From Paracoccus aminophilus JCM 7686 (GTDB lineage Bacteria > Pseudomonadota > Alphaproteobacteria > Rhodobacterales > Rhodobacteraceae), in contig NC_022044.1 of assembly GCF_000444995.1 (NCBI RefSeq), forward strand, positions 124,001 through 188,000: a DNA stretch of 64,000 nucleotides, in the 5' to 3' direction. Every line of letters starts with the position of its first letter. Position 1 is the stretch's first letter. Below are positions 17,374-26,091 of the stretch, piece by piece. The position numbers and the translations under genes are program-made. Under the pieces are notes generated by a model. That model did not search any database. It was not told the origin of the DNA and saw only the letters and a list, made by a program, of their open reading frames with translations.

Positions 17374-17416
17374 CAGTTGAGCTTCGGACATTGGGGTTAG
17401 GTCAGGCAAGTTCTCT

Positions 17417-17570
17417 TTGACATTGCCACATTGCAGGCGCAGCATCTTCGAGATTGTCCTGACGGTGGAAGCCGGTGTGAATCCGGCGCGGTCGCGCCAC
17501 TGTAACCGCGAAAGCCTCGCGGAAGTCAGACCCCTGTTCATGGCAAGCAGAAATCCACGCCGGACGCGTA
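17417..17570 (+). promoter_or_regulatory. Cobalamin riboswitch (with TTGACA box) upstream of cbtBA
   Basis: A canonical B12 element: GGTGGAAGCCGGTGTGAATC, then GCGCGGTCGCGCCACTGTAA (B12 box), then GGAAGTCAGACCCCTGTTC. A TTGACA hexamer at 17417-17422 precedes it as a likely -35, with no convincing -10. The cbtB ATG lies about 20 nt downstream behind GAAGGAGAG, so control is probably at translation initiation. Confidence 0.93.
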
Positions 17571-17587
17571 TCCGAAGGAGAGAAATT

Positions 17588-17797
17588 ATGGCTATGTCTG
17601 CCGTCGCCCCCGACTTTCAGGTCGAGCCGATCCCGCTGAGCAAATGGGCGCCTTGGGCGATCTTTGCGGGCGTGATCATGCTGCTCGCCATGTATTTCGT
17701 CACCACCGAGCAAGGCGCGGTGGCATTGTTCGACGGCATGTATGTGCATGAATTCGTGCATGATGCCCGTCACCTCCTCGGCTTCCCCTGCCACTGA
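17588..17797 (+). CDS. cbtB: CbtB, small subunit of predicted cobalt transporter
   Basis: 69-residue membrane protein with one helix (about residues 22-41) and the CbtB signature at its C-terminus, a histidine/cysteine-rich metal-binding segment HEFVHDARHLLGFPCH. It is predicted to act with CbtA in cobalt uptake for B12 synthesis. It sits directly behind a cobalamin riboswitch, as is characteristic of cbtAB loci, and 11 nt before cbtA. Confidence 0.93.
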   Translation: MAMSAVAPDFQVEPIPLSKWAPWAIFAGVIMLLAMYFVTTEQGAVALFDGMYVHEFVHDARHLLGFPCH

Positions 17798-17808
17798 GGG
17801 GATCTGAC

Positions 17809-18648
17809 ATGACTGGACGTTATTTGCTGCTCGGCATGATTGCCGGGCTGATCGCTGGCCTATTGGCGTTTGGCGTGGGCCGCGTCTGGGGCGAGCCCCC
17901 GGTTGCCGCCGCCATTGCCATCGAAGAGGCGAATTCCGCCGCTGAAGCCGAGGCCGATCACGCCGCCACCCATGAGGCCGCGACCCATGAACATGGCACG
18001 ACCGACGCGGGTTCGACCGTGGTCGCATCAAGCGAATCTGCGGCGCCTGCCGGGCATTCGCATGGCGGCGACGAAGAGGCGCTGGTGTCGCGCGAGACTC
18101 AGGCGGGCTTTGGCCTGCTGACCGGGATGCTGGTCTTTGGCGCGGGGCTTGGCGGCATCTTCGGTCTGGCCTTCGCGCTGATCGAGGGGCGTTTCTCGCA
18201 TCTCTCGGCACAGGCGACCTCGGCGATCATGGCCGGGCTTGGCTATGTCATGGTCATCATCGTGCCGCAGCTCAAATACCCGGCCAACCCGCCCGCGGTC
18301 GGCCACGGCGAGACCATCGGAATGCGCACGCAGCTTTATTTCGCGATGCTGCTTTTGTCGATCATCGCCATGGTGATCGCGGTCGCAATCGCGCGCAGCA
18401 GCACCAACCGCTGGCAGTCGGGCATCATCGCCACCATCGCCTATCTTGGGCTGGTCACGGCGGCGGGCTTTGTGCTGCCCACGATCAACGAAGTTCCTGC
18501 GGATTTCCCGGGCGATCTGCTTTGGCACTTCCGCACGGTCTCGCTGGTGATCGAGGCGGTGCTCTGGGGCGGCATCGGGCTGATCTTCGGCTGGCTGGTC
18601 CAGCGTTCGTGGAACCACACGCCGGCCCATCGCACGCGGCTCGCTTAA
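17809..18648 (+). CDS. cbtA: CbtA, membrane subunit of predicted cobalt transporter
   Basis: 279-residue membrane protein with about six hydrophobic helices. After the first helix there is a His/Glu-rich loop (about residues 45-88, including DHAATHEAATHEHG and GHSHGGDEE), the metal-collecting feature expected of CbtA. It forms a two-gene operon with cbtB under the riboswitch and is followed by a strong terminator. The family's cobalt specificity is inferred from its regulation. Confidence 0.92.
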   Translation: MTGRYLLLGMIAGLIAGLLAFGVGRVWGEPPVAAAIAIEEANSAAEAEADHAATHEAATHEHGTTDAGSTVVASSESAAPAGHSHGGDEEALVSRETQAGFGLLTGMLVFGAGLGGIFGLAFALIEGRFSHLSAQATSAIMAGLGYVMVIIVPQLKYPANPPAVGHGETIGMRTQLYFAMLLLSIIAMVIAVAIARSSTNRWQSGIIATIAYLGLVTAAGFVLPTINEVPADFPGDLLWHFRTVSLVIEAVLWGGIGLIFGWLVQRSWNHTPAHRTRLA

Positions 18649-18685
18649 GACGCCCCCTTAACACGCAGCGATCCTGACACATCTG

Positions 18686-18716
18686 ACGCGCCGGCCCTCC
18701 CGTCGGCGCGTTTTTC
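18686..18716 (+). terminator. Rho-independent terminator after cbtA
   Basis: An 8-bp stem ACGCGCCG/CGGCGCGT with a 10-nt loop, followed by TTTTTC. It lies between the convergent cbtA and the ScfR-family regulator and matches the orientation of cbtA. Confidence 0.85.
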
Positions 18717-18718
18717 TG

Positions 18719-20107
18719 TCAGGCCCCGCTGGAATAGGGCGCGAACCGTGCATCGGTCGGGCTGACATCCAGCGCGCGGCCCAGCATCGGAAAGGCGCGC
18801 TGCGGACAGGCGGGCCGCTCGCAGACCTTGCAGCCCGGGCCGATCCGCGTCGCAAGACCCGGATCGTGCAGATCGAGCCCGCGCGCATAGACCAGCCGCT
18901 CGGCATGGGCGAGATCACAACCGACCGCGACCGTGAAGGTCTTTTCCAAGGCGGCAAACCCGCCCTGACCGTGCCGCACCAGCCGCGCAATCCACAGATA
19001 ACTGCGCCCGTCGGGCATTTGCGCGACCTGCCGCACGATTTCTCCGGGGCGCGAGAACGCCTCGTAGATATTCCACAGCGGGCAGGACCCGCCGATCCGC
19101 GAAAAGTGGAAATCGGTGGCGGACTGCCGCTTCGAGATATTCCCGGCGCGGTCGGTGCGGATGAAGAAAAACGGCACGCCGCGCGCCTCGGGGCGTTGCA
19201 GGGTCGAGAGCCGGTGACAGGTGGTCTCGAACCCCACGCCAAAGCGACGCCCGAGCAGGTCGATGTCATAGCCAAGCGCCTCGGCCGTCGCCAGAAACAG
19301 CCGGTAGGGCAGCAGCAGCGCGCCCGCGAAATAGTTCGCAAGCCCAATGCGCAGCAAGGCGCGGGCATCGGGGCCGAGCCCCGGCTCATCCGAGAGCCGC
19401 CGGATCAGCTCATCCTGTTCGAGAAAGGCCAGCTGGGTCGCGATCTGATAGGCCTGCTGGCCCTCGCTCAGATGAGCGGCGAGATGCAAGAGCCGCGCCG
19501 CCGGGTCAAAGTGGCGCAGACTGCCGCTTTCGGGCGCAAGCGCAATGCGGATGCCATGCCGCCCCGCCAGCCGGTCGATCAGCCCCGGCGTCATGCGACC
19601 GGGCGGCAGGGCCGCGCCGATGGCCTCGGCGGCCTCGTCGAGCTCGGGGATGTAATTGCGCCGCTCGTAAAACCAGTCGCGCACCGATTCAAACGCCGCC
19701 GGAGAGGCCGCGCTGTCGCGGTTGTCGAGCCGCCCGGCCAGAAGATCGGCGCGCTCTGCCGTATCGCGCAGACGCCGCTGCATCGCGACAATCGCGCGAG
19801 CGACGGCGGGCATATTGGCGGCGAGCTCGCGCACCTCGGCCAAAGACGCCCCCGCGCCCTGATCGGCCAAGGCGCCGCGCAGCTCGGTGATGAGCCGCCC
19901 CTCATCGGCATCGGAAAAGAGCTGCACATCCAGCCCGAAGGCCTGATTGAGCTTCAAAAGCACCGGCACGGTCAGCGGACGCTGGTTCTGCTCGATCTGG
20001 TTGAGATAGCTCGGCGAGATCTCGAGCGCGCGGGCCAGCGCCGCCTGAGTGAGCCCGCGTTCCTCGCGCAAGCGGCGCAGGCGCACGCCCATGAATGTCT
20101 TTGCCAT
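18719..20107 (-). CDS. ScfR/PrpR-like regulator of the 2-methylcitrate genes
   Basis: 462-residue paralogue of the regulator at 11760-13217, with the same architecture: an XRE-type helix-turn-helix (about residues 5-60, LTQAALARALEISPSYLNQ), a central ICL-regulator-type domain containing RGVPFFFIRTDRAGNISKRQ, and a C-terminal cysteine cluster CKVCERPAC preceded by CPLWNI. The start MAKTFMGVRL at 20107 is the first ATG; upstream codons would need TTG. It is divergent from the thioesterase-prpDCB operon, so it is the probable propionate-responsive regulator. TTTGCAA-type repeats overlap its own ribosome-binding region, suggesting autoregulation. Confidence 0.88.
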   Translation of the reverse strand: MAKTFMGVRLRRLREERGLTQAALARALEISPSYLNQIEQNQRPLTVPVLLKLNQAFGLDVQLFSDADEGRLITELRGALADQGAGASLAEVRELAANMPAVARAIVAMQRRLRDTAERADLLAGRLDNRDSAASPAAFESVRDWFYERRNYIPELDEAAEAIGAALPPGRMTPGLIDRLAGRHGIRIALAPESGSLRHFDPAARLLHLAAHLSEGQQAYQIATQLAFLEQDELIRRLSDEPGLGPDARALLRIGLANYFAGALLLPYRLFLATAEALGYDIDLLGRRFGVGFETTCHRLSTLQRPEARGVPFFFIRTDRAGNISKRQSATDFHFSRIGGSCPLWNIYEAFSRPGEIVRQVAQMPDGRSYLWIARLVRHGQGGFAALEKTFTVAVGCDLAHAERLVYARGLDLHDPGLATRIGPGCKVCERPACPQRAFPMLGRALDVSPTDARFAPYSSGA

Positions 20108-20226
20108 CTTCGCAACCTTTGCAATTTGCAAGAATGACCTTCGCAGATCACCGCTTTTTCAGGAGTTTATCGCGGTATCCCGGATGTGAATAGATGGGAT
20201 TGCCAATCTTGCGAAGGGCAATCGAC
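20108..20226. promoter_or_regulatory. Array of TTTGCAA/TTCGCAA half-sites between prp regulator and prp operon
   Basis: TTCGCAA (20109-20115), TTTGCAA (20118-20124), TTTGCAA (20125-20131) and TTCGCAG (20140-20146) form a run of same-strand half-sites. A further CTTGCGAAG lies at 20208-20216, directly upstream of the thioesterase start. TTTGCAAA-like sites are known targets of actinobacterial PrpR/RamB, so this is probably the operator cluster for both divergent transcripts. Confidence 0.7.
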
Positions 20227-20619
20227 ATGACCGCACCTGCCACGACCACCCTGACCGAAGTGATCTTTCCCGAACAGGCGAACCATTACGGGACGCTCTT
20301 TGGCGGCAATGCCTTGGCGCTGATGGCCAAGGCGGCCTTTATCGCCGCCTCGCGTCATGCCCGGACCGCAGTGGTCATGGCGCGCTCGGAGCGGGTCGAT
20401 TTCGGCGCCCCGATTGCGGTCGGCGCGCTCTTGGAGCTCGAGGCCAGGGTCATCCGCACCGGGCGCAGCTCGATGACCGTCGAGGTCGTGGGGCAGGCAG
20501 CACCGCTGAGCTCTGCGACCCGGCGCGAGGTCCTGCGCGGGCGCTTCGAGATGGTGGCGGTCGATGACAAAGGCCGCCCGCAGGCGCTGACGCCCGCCCC
20601 CTTCGCCACACCGATCTGA
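20227..20619 (+). CDS. Acyl-CoA thioesterase, hotdog fold (YciA/BACH-like)
   Basis: 130-residue hotdog-fold enzyme predicted to hydrolyse short or medium acyl-CoA. The typical N-terminal segment FPEQANHYGTLFGGNALALM and the following SERVDFGAPI strand match this class. The start MTAPATTT at 20227 follows GAAGGG; an upstream in-frame ATG at 20194 would place the start within the operator region. It is the first gene of the prp operon, so it may relieve propionyl-CoA accumulation. That substrate is an inference. Confidence 0.85.
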   Translation: MTAPATTTLTEVIFPEQANHYGTLFGGNALALMAKAAFIAASRHARTAVVMARSERVDFGAPIAVGALLELEARVIRTGRSSMTVEVVGQAAPLSSATRREVLRGRFEMVAVDDKGRPQALTPAPFATPI

Positions 20620-20634
20620 ACAAAGGAAAGCGAA

Positions 20635-22176
20635 ATGACCATTCACGACAAGATCTCTGCCGCAACCGTCCTGCATGATCTGCGCAGCTACAAATCCGCC
20701 GAACATCTGCCGCGCGAGGACCAGCTCGCCTGGAAAATCGCCGAGGTCGCCGCCGATCCGGTCGAGGTTCTGCCCGAAGTGACCGAGATGATCGTGAACC
20801 GCATCATCGACAATGCGGCGGTGGCGGCGGCATCCCTGGCGCGGCGTCCGGTCGCCTCGGCGCGCGCACAGGCGCTGTGCCATCCCTATCAGCGCGGCGC
20901 GACGGTCTTTGGCATGTCGGATGCGACCCGCGTCAGCCCGGAATGGGCGGCCTGGGCCAATGGCACGGCGGTGCGCGAGCTGGATTTCCACGACACCTTC
21001 CTCGCCGCCGATTACAGCCATCCCGGCGACAATATCCCGCCGCTGCTGGCGGTGGCCCAGCATTGCGTGCTCTCGGGCCGCGATCTGATCCGGGGGCTCG
21101 CGACGGGCTATGAGATTCAGGTCAATCTGGTCAAAGGCATCTGCCTGCACGAGCACAAGATCGACCATATCGCCCATCTCGGGCCGTCAGCCGCTGCCGG
21201 GATTGGCACGGCGCTGAAACTCCCGACCGAGGTGATTTATCAGGCGATCCAGCAGGCTTTGCATGTCACCACGACGACGCGCCAAAGCCGCAAGGGCGAG
21301 ATTTCCTCGTGGAAGGCCTTTGCCCCGGCCTTTGCGGGCAAAATGGCGATCGAGGCGGTGGACCGCGTCATGCGCGGCGAGGGCGCGCCGTCGCCCGCAT
21401 GGGAAGGCGAGGACGGCTTTATCGCTTGGCTGCTGTCGGGCCCCGAGGCGCGCTATCAGGTGCCCTTGCCCGCCAAGGGTCAGGCCAAACGCGCGATCCT
21501 TGACACCTATACCAAGGAGCATTCGGCGGAATATCAGTCGCAGGCGCTGATTGATCTGGCGCGGCGCATGGGGCCACGGATCGGTGATCTGAGCCAGATC
21601 GACAGCATCATCATCCACACCTCGCATCACACCCATTACGTCATCGGGACCGGGGCGAAAGACCCGCAGAAGATGGACCCGAAGGCCTCGCGCGAGACTT
21701 TGGACCATTCGATCATGTATATTTTCGCGGTCGCGCTGGAAGACGGCGGCTGGCATCACGAGAAAAGCTATGCCCCCGAGCGCGCCAACCGCCCCGAGAC
21801 CGTGGCGCTCTGGCACAAGATCTCGACCGTCGAGGACGGCGAATGGACGCGCCGCTATCACGCCCGCGATCCCAAGGAGAAAGCCTTTGGCGGTCGGGTC
21901 GAGGTGCGGCTGAAGGATGGCCGCGTCATCAGCGACGAGCTTGCCTTGGCCGATGCCCATCCCGATGGCGCGCGCCCTTTTGTCCGCGCCAATTACGTCC
22001 AGAAATTCCTGACGCTCTCGGAAGGGATCATCACCCCCGAAGAGCAGCGCCGCTTCCTCAATGCCGCCGAAAACCTGAGCGATCTGGGGCGCGGCGATCT
22101 GGGGCAGCTCAATTTCACCGTCTCGCCGGATCGTCTTGGCGCACCGCGCCCGACGGGCATCTTTGACTGGTCATAA
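20635..22176 (+). CDS. prpD: 2-methylcitrate dehydratase (MmgE/PrpD family)
   Basis: Dehydrates 2-methylcitrate in the methylcitrate cycle for propionate. The 513 residues have MmgE/PrpD features, including the early [16 protein letters not shown] segment (fold family's active-site Asp/His region), [11 protein letters not shown] and the [12 protein letters not shown] block. It lies 15 nt after the thioesterase stop behind AAAGGAAAG, and prpC follows 10 nt after its stop. Length is slightly above the bacterial average. Confidence 0.93.
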   Translation: MTIHDKISAATVLHDLRSYKSAEHLPREDQLAWKIAEVAADPVEVLPEVTEMIVNRIIDNAAVAAASLARRPVASARAQALCHPYQRGATVFGMSDATRVSPEWAAWANGTAVRELDFHDTFLAADYSHPGDNIPPLLAVAQHCVLSGRDLIRGLATGYEIQVNLVKGICLHEHKIDHIAHLGPSAAAGIGTALKLPTEVIYQAIQQALHVTTTTRQSRKGEISSWKAFAPAFAGKMAIEAVDRVMRGEGAPSPAWEGEDGFIAWLLSGPEARYQVPLPAKGQAKRAILDTYTKEHSAEYQSQALIDLARRMGPRIGDLSQIDSIIIHTSHHTHYVIGTGAKDPQKMDPKASRETLDHSIMYIFAVALEDGGWHHEKSYAPERANRPETVALWHKISTVEDGEWTRRYHARDPKEKAFGGRVEVRLKDGRVISDELALADAHPDGARPFVRANYVQKFLTLSEGIITPEEQRRFLNAAENLSDLGRGDLGQLNFTVSPDRLGAPRPTGIFDWS

Positions 22177-22186
22177 GGGGAAGAAC

Positions 22187-23356
22187 ATGTCGGAACCTGT
22201 TAGAAAACCAAAGAAATCCGTGGCGCTTTCGGGCGTGGTGGCCGGGAATACAGCGCTCTGCAGCGTCGGCCAGACCGGGAATGACCTGCATTATCGCGGC
22301 TATGACATCCTCGAGATTGCCGAGGCCTGCGAATACGAGGAAATCGCCCATCTGCTGATCCATGGCGCGCTGCCCTCTGGCGCGGAGCTGCGCGCCTATA
22401 AGGCCAAGCTGCGCGGTCTGCGCGGCCTGCCTTTGGCGGTGCGCCAGACGCTCGAGGCGATCCCGGCCTCGGCGCATCCGATGGATGTGCTGCGCTCGGG
22501 CGTCTCGGCGATGGGCTGCGTGCTGCCGGAAGCGGCGGATCATAACACGCCCGGCGCGCGCGACATCATCGACCGGCTGATCGCCTCGCAGGGCTCGATG
22601 CTGCTCTACTGGTATCACTTCGCCCAGAATGGCCGCCGTATCGAGGTCGAGAGCTCCGAGGACAGCATCGCCGGCCACTTCCTGCACCTTCTGCACGGTG
22701 CCCCGCCCTCGGCGGGCGAGGTGCGGGCGATGCAGACCACGCTGAACCTTTACGCCGAGCATGAATTCAACGCCTCGACCTTCACCGCGCGGATCATCGC
22801 GGGAACGGGCTCGGATGTCTATTCGACGGTCGCAGGCGCAATCGGAGCGCTGCGCGGCGCCAAACATGGCGGCGCCAATGAGGTCGCTTTCGAGATCCAG
22901 AAACGCTATGCGACCCCCGACGAGGCCGAGGCCGATATTCGCGCCCGCGTCGCCGCGAAAGAGGTGGTGATCGGCTTTGGCCATCCGGTCTATACGATCT
23001 CGGATCCGCGCAATGTCGTCATCAAGCGGGTCGCACGCCAGTTGGCCGAGGCGCAAAACAGCACCAAGATGTTCGAGATCGCCGCCCGGATCGAAACGGT
23101 CATGGCCGATGCCAAGGGCATGTTCCCGAACCTCGACTGGTTCTCGGCGGTGTCCTATCATCTGCTGGGCGTGCCGACCGCAATGTTCACGCCGCTCTTC
23201 GTGATCGCGCGAACGGCGGGCTGGGGCGCTCATGTGATCGAGCAGCGTATCGACAACAAGATCATCCGGCCCTCGGCCAATTACATCGGCCCCGAGAACC
23301 GCGATTTTCAGCCGATCGACCTGCGCGACCGCCTCATTGCTACCGCAGCGGAGTAA
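22187..23356 (+). CDS. prpC: 2-methylcitrate synthase
   Basis: Condenses propionyl-CoA with oxaloacetate. The 389 residues have citrate-synthase-type catalytic histidines: [10 protein letters not shown] and [13 protein letters not shown]. The short length and [11 protein letters not shown] fit methylcitrate synthase rather than TCA citrate synthase. The start [12 protein letters not shown] at 22187 follows GGGGAAGAAC; an upstream in-frame extension into prpD is not family-like. It sits between prpD and prpB. Confidence 0.93.
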   Translation: MSEPVRKPKKSVALSGVVAGNTALCSVGQTGNDLHYRGYDILEIAEACEYEEIAHLLIHGALPSGAELRAYKAKLRGLRGLPLAVRQTLEAIPASAHPMDVLRSGVSAMGCVLPEAADHNTPGARDIIDRLIASQGSMLLYWYHFAQNGRRIEVESSEDSIAGHFLHLLHGAPPSAGEVRAMQTTLNLYAEHEFNASTFTARIIAGTGSDVYSTVAGAIGALRGAKHGGANEVAFEIQKRYATPDEAEADIRARVAAKEVVIGFGHPVYTISDPRNVVIKRVARQLAEAQNSTKMFEIAARIETVMADAKGMFPNLDWFSAVSYHLLGVPTAMFTPLFVIARTAGWGAHVIEQRIDNKIIRPSANYIGPENRDFQPIDLRDRLIATAAE

Positions 23357-23359
23357 GCC

Positions 23360-24271
23360 ATGCCCTATCTGATCGGAAACGACCTGCCCGAGGCCCCTGC
23401 GGGGGCCCGGTTCCGCGCGGCTTTGGCCCGGCCGGGCATTCTGGAACTGCCCGGCGCGCAAAACGGCATGGCCGCGCTTCAGGCGAAGGCGGCGGGGTTT
23501 CAGGCGCTCTATCTCTCGGGCGCGGCGATGACGGCCAGCATGGGCTTGCCCGATCTCGGCATCATCACCGTCGATGAGGTCGCTTTCTTCATCCGCCAGA
23601 TCGCGCGGGCGAGCGGGCTGCCGCTGCTCGTCGATGGCGATACCGGCTATGGCGAGGCGCTCAATGTCATGCATATGGTGCGGGTGTTCGAGGAGGCAGG
23701 CGCAGGCGCGGTTCACCTCGAAGACCAGCTCCTGCCCAAGAAATGCGGCCATCTGAACGACAAGAAACTGGCCAGCGCCTCGGATATGGCGGCCAAGGTT
23801 GCGGCGGCGGCACGCGCCCGGCGCGATCTGGTGGTGATCGCGCGCACCGATGCGGCGGCCTCGGAAGGCATCGAAGGCGCGGTCGCGCGCGCGAAGCTTT
23901 ACGTCGAGGCGGGCGCGGATGCGATCTTCCCCGAGGCGCTGACCAGCGTCGAGATGTTTCGCGAGGTTCGCGCCGCTTTGCCCGGCGTGCGGCTCTTGGC
24001 GAATATGACCGAATTTGGCCGCACGCCCGCGCTCACCGCGCGCGAATTCGAAGAGCTTGGCTATGATATGGTGATCTGGCCGGTCTCGTCCTTGCGCGTC
24101 GCGAACAAGGCGCAGGAAAAGCTGTACGCCACGCTCAAACGCGACGGCGCGACCACCGCCATGCTGCCCGAGATGCAGACCCGGGCCGAGCTTTACGCGC
24201 TGATCGGGCTCAATGACTTCGAGGCGCTCGACGCCAGCATTGCCCGCAGCGTTTTGCCGAAACTCGGCTGA
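23360..24271 (+). CDS. prpB: 2-methylisocitrate lyase
   Basis: Cleaves methylisocitrate to pyruvate and succinate. The 303 residues are typical of PrpB, with the active-site loop as KKCGHLNDKKL, metal-binding VDGDTGYGEALN and ARTDAAASEG. It begins 3 nt after the prpC stop and ends the operon, converging on the unknown gene at 24314 with 42 nt between them. Confidence 0.95.
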   Translation: MPYLIGNDLPEAPAGARFRAALARPGILELPGAQNGMAALQAKAAGFQALYLSGAAMTASMGLPDLGIITVDEVAFFIRQIARASGLPLLVDGDTGYGEALNVMHMVRVFEEAGAGAVHLEDQLLPKKCGHLNDKKLASASDMAAKVAAAARARRDLVVIARTDAAASEGIEGAVARAKLYVEAGADAIFPEALTSVEMFREVRAALPGVRLLANMTEFGRTPALTAREFEELGYDMVIWPVSSLRVANKAQEKLYATLKRDGATTAMLPEMQTRAELYALIGLNDFEALDASIARSVLPKLG

Positions 24272-24313
24272 TTTCCCTTTCTCCGCACCTCCCTCGCGGG
24301 GCACGCGTCGGGC

Positions 24314-25327
24314 CTAATGGCCCGGCGCATCTTCATCGGCGTGGTCAAGCTCGCGGTCATAGGCGGCGCGCCAGCGGGCCAGCCGTGCGTTTTCGCCCTC
24401 GCGCCGCCCCGCCTGACGCAAGGCCACGCGAAAGGCGACGCGACCCGCGCGATCTTCGGGCGGGGCAAGATCGCCGGGCTCGGCGCCGCCCGCCAAGGCC
24501 GCCCAGAGCCGCTGCTTGATCGCCAGATTGACCGGATCGCCCCAAGCCGACAGAAACGCCTGAAACGCCGCGAAAATCTCCGGATCGAAGGCGCGGTCTT
24601 CTGCCAGCGTGCCCATGATCGGGCTGGGTGGATGAAAGCCCGCGACCGGCACCAGCCCCTCGGGGATCGGCATATTCGCCGAATGGCTGCGCCGCGCGCG
24701 CAAGAGCTTGGGCAGGACATGGGTATGCGGCCCGGTCGGAGAGGTGCCGCCAGTGTCCGGCCCGCCGATCTTTTGATAGACCTCGACCCGCCCGATCCGG
24801 CTCTGCGCCACGCGATGGGGATGGGCCTTGAGGATCGCGGCCATCGCCGGATTGCCGGGCGCCATCACCGGGCGTCCGACATGGGCGCGCAGCAGCGCCA
24901 GCAGCTCGGGATCGGCGGTGCGGATGCAGAAATCGACTTGCGGCTGGTCAAGCCCCATGTCGAAAAGCACGCCCGCACGATCCTGAGCACGCAAGGCGTC
25001 ATGGTCGGGGCCAAGCTCGGTCAGGACCGCGCGCTGCGTCATCGCCGCCTCGGGCGCGGGCAGGCACAGCGCCACGCCTTGCTGCCAGCGATCGGGGCGC
25101 GGGCTCAGCGCCTCCCAGGCGATGGGCGTGACCCGGTCGAGCTCCTCGAGCCGCACCCCGCCGCGCGCAGAGACCGCCGCGCAGCCCGCAAGCAGGGCAG
25201 GGGCGGGATCGCCCGCGACATGGTGAAACTCGGCAATCGCGCCGAAAGAGCCCATCGACCAGCCCGCATCCGGATCGGGCAGCGCGGCCTTCAGATGCTG
25301 GTCGAGCGTCGGTTGCGGGACGGTCAT
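24314..25327 (-). CDS. Conserved-looking hypothetical protein at the end of the btu operon
   Basis: 337 residues, soluble, no signal peptide or membrane segment, family not recognised. Its start overlaps the btuD stop by 4 nt (ATGA), so it is the last cistron of the cobalamin-riboswitch operon. Notable segments are PTGPHTHVLPKLLRARRSHSAN and VPVAGFHPPSPIMG. Composition and codon use match the neighbours. A role in handling imported corrinoid is suggested by position only. Confidence 0.8.
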   Translation of the reverse strand: MTVPQPTLDQHLKAALPDPDAGWSMGSFGAIAEFHHVAGDPAPALLAGCAAVSARGGVRLEELDRVTPIAWEALSPRPDRWQQGVALCLPAPEAAMTQRAVLTELGPDHDALRAQDRAGVLFDMGLDQPQVDFCIRTADPELLALLRAHVGRPVMAPGNPAMAAILKAHPHRVAQSRIGRVEVYQKIGGPDTGGTSPTGPHTHVLPKLLRARRSHSANMPIPEGLVPVAGFHPPSPIMGTLAEDRAFDPEIFAAFQAFLSAWGDPVNLAIKQRLWAALAGGAEPGDLAPPEDRAGRVAFRVALRQAGRREGENARLARWRAAYDRELDHADEDAPGH

Positions 25328-26091
25328 GGCAGGTCTCCGGTCAGAATATCGAGCGGCTGAAGCACCGGCCCCTCGGCGGTTTGCGCGCGATAGGCGGTGA
25401 TGCCGAAGGCGCGGGCAAGGTGGGTGGGGCTTAAGACATCGAGCGGGGGGCCATCGGCGAGAATCCGGCCCTCATGCAGCAGGATCAGCCGCGAGCAATG
25501 ACGCGCGGCAAGGCCCAGATCATGCAGCGAGGCCAGCACCGTCCGCCCCTCGGCGGCCAGCGCCGCGAAACAGGACATGACCCGGATCTGCGCGGCGGGA
25601 TCAAGCCCGGCAATCGGCTCATCCGCGATCAGAAGGGGCGTGTCCTGCGCGAGCATCCGCGCGATCAGGACGCGCGCTTGCTCGCCGCCCGAAAGCGCGG
25701 TGGCGGGGCGATGCCGCAGGGGCTCCAGCCCCAGCGCGGCAAGGGCGCGGGAGACGGCGGGGTGTTCGCCGCGATTGCGATCACCTGCGTCGCCATGGGG
25801 CGCGCGGCCAAGCGCAACCAGCCGCGCGACCGAGACCGGCCAGGCAATCTCGCGCCCCTGCGGCATGAAGGCGGCGCGGCGCGCGCGCTCGGCTGGGCGA
25901 AGCCCGGTCAGCGAGGATCGCCCCTCATGCGCCAAAAGCCCCAAAGCGGCGCGCAAGAGTGTGGTCTTGCCCGCCCCATTCGCGCCCAGAAGGCCCACAA
26001 ACTCGCCGGGCGCAAGATCGAGATCAATGCCCGCCAAGACGCCACGCCCTGCCCGGCGCAGGGACAGTTTCTTGAGGGACAGTACGCTCAT
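25324..26091 (-). CDS. btuD: Vitamin B12 ABC transporter ATP-binding protein
   Basis: 255-residue ATPase with Walker A GANGAGKTT, signature ALSGGEQARVLIARML and Walker B LLIADEPIAGLDP. The order behind btuB, btuF and btuC under a cobalamin riboswitch supports B12 import. It overlaps btuC upstream and the hypothetical gene downstream, both by 4 nt. Confidence 0.92.
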   Translation of the reverse strand: MSVLSLKKLSLRRAGRGVLAGIDLDLAPGEFVGLLGANGAGKTTLLRAALGLLAHEGRSSLTGLRPAERARRAAFMPQGREIAWPVSVARLVALGRAPHGDAGDRNRGEHPAVSRALAALGLEPLRHRPATALSGGEQARVLIARMLAQDTPLLIADEPIAGLDPAAQIRVMSCFAALAAEGRTVLASLHDLGLAARHCSRLILLHEGRILADGPPLDVLSPTHLARAFGITAYRAQTAEGPVLQPLDILTGDLP

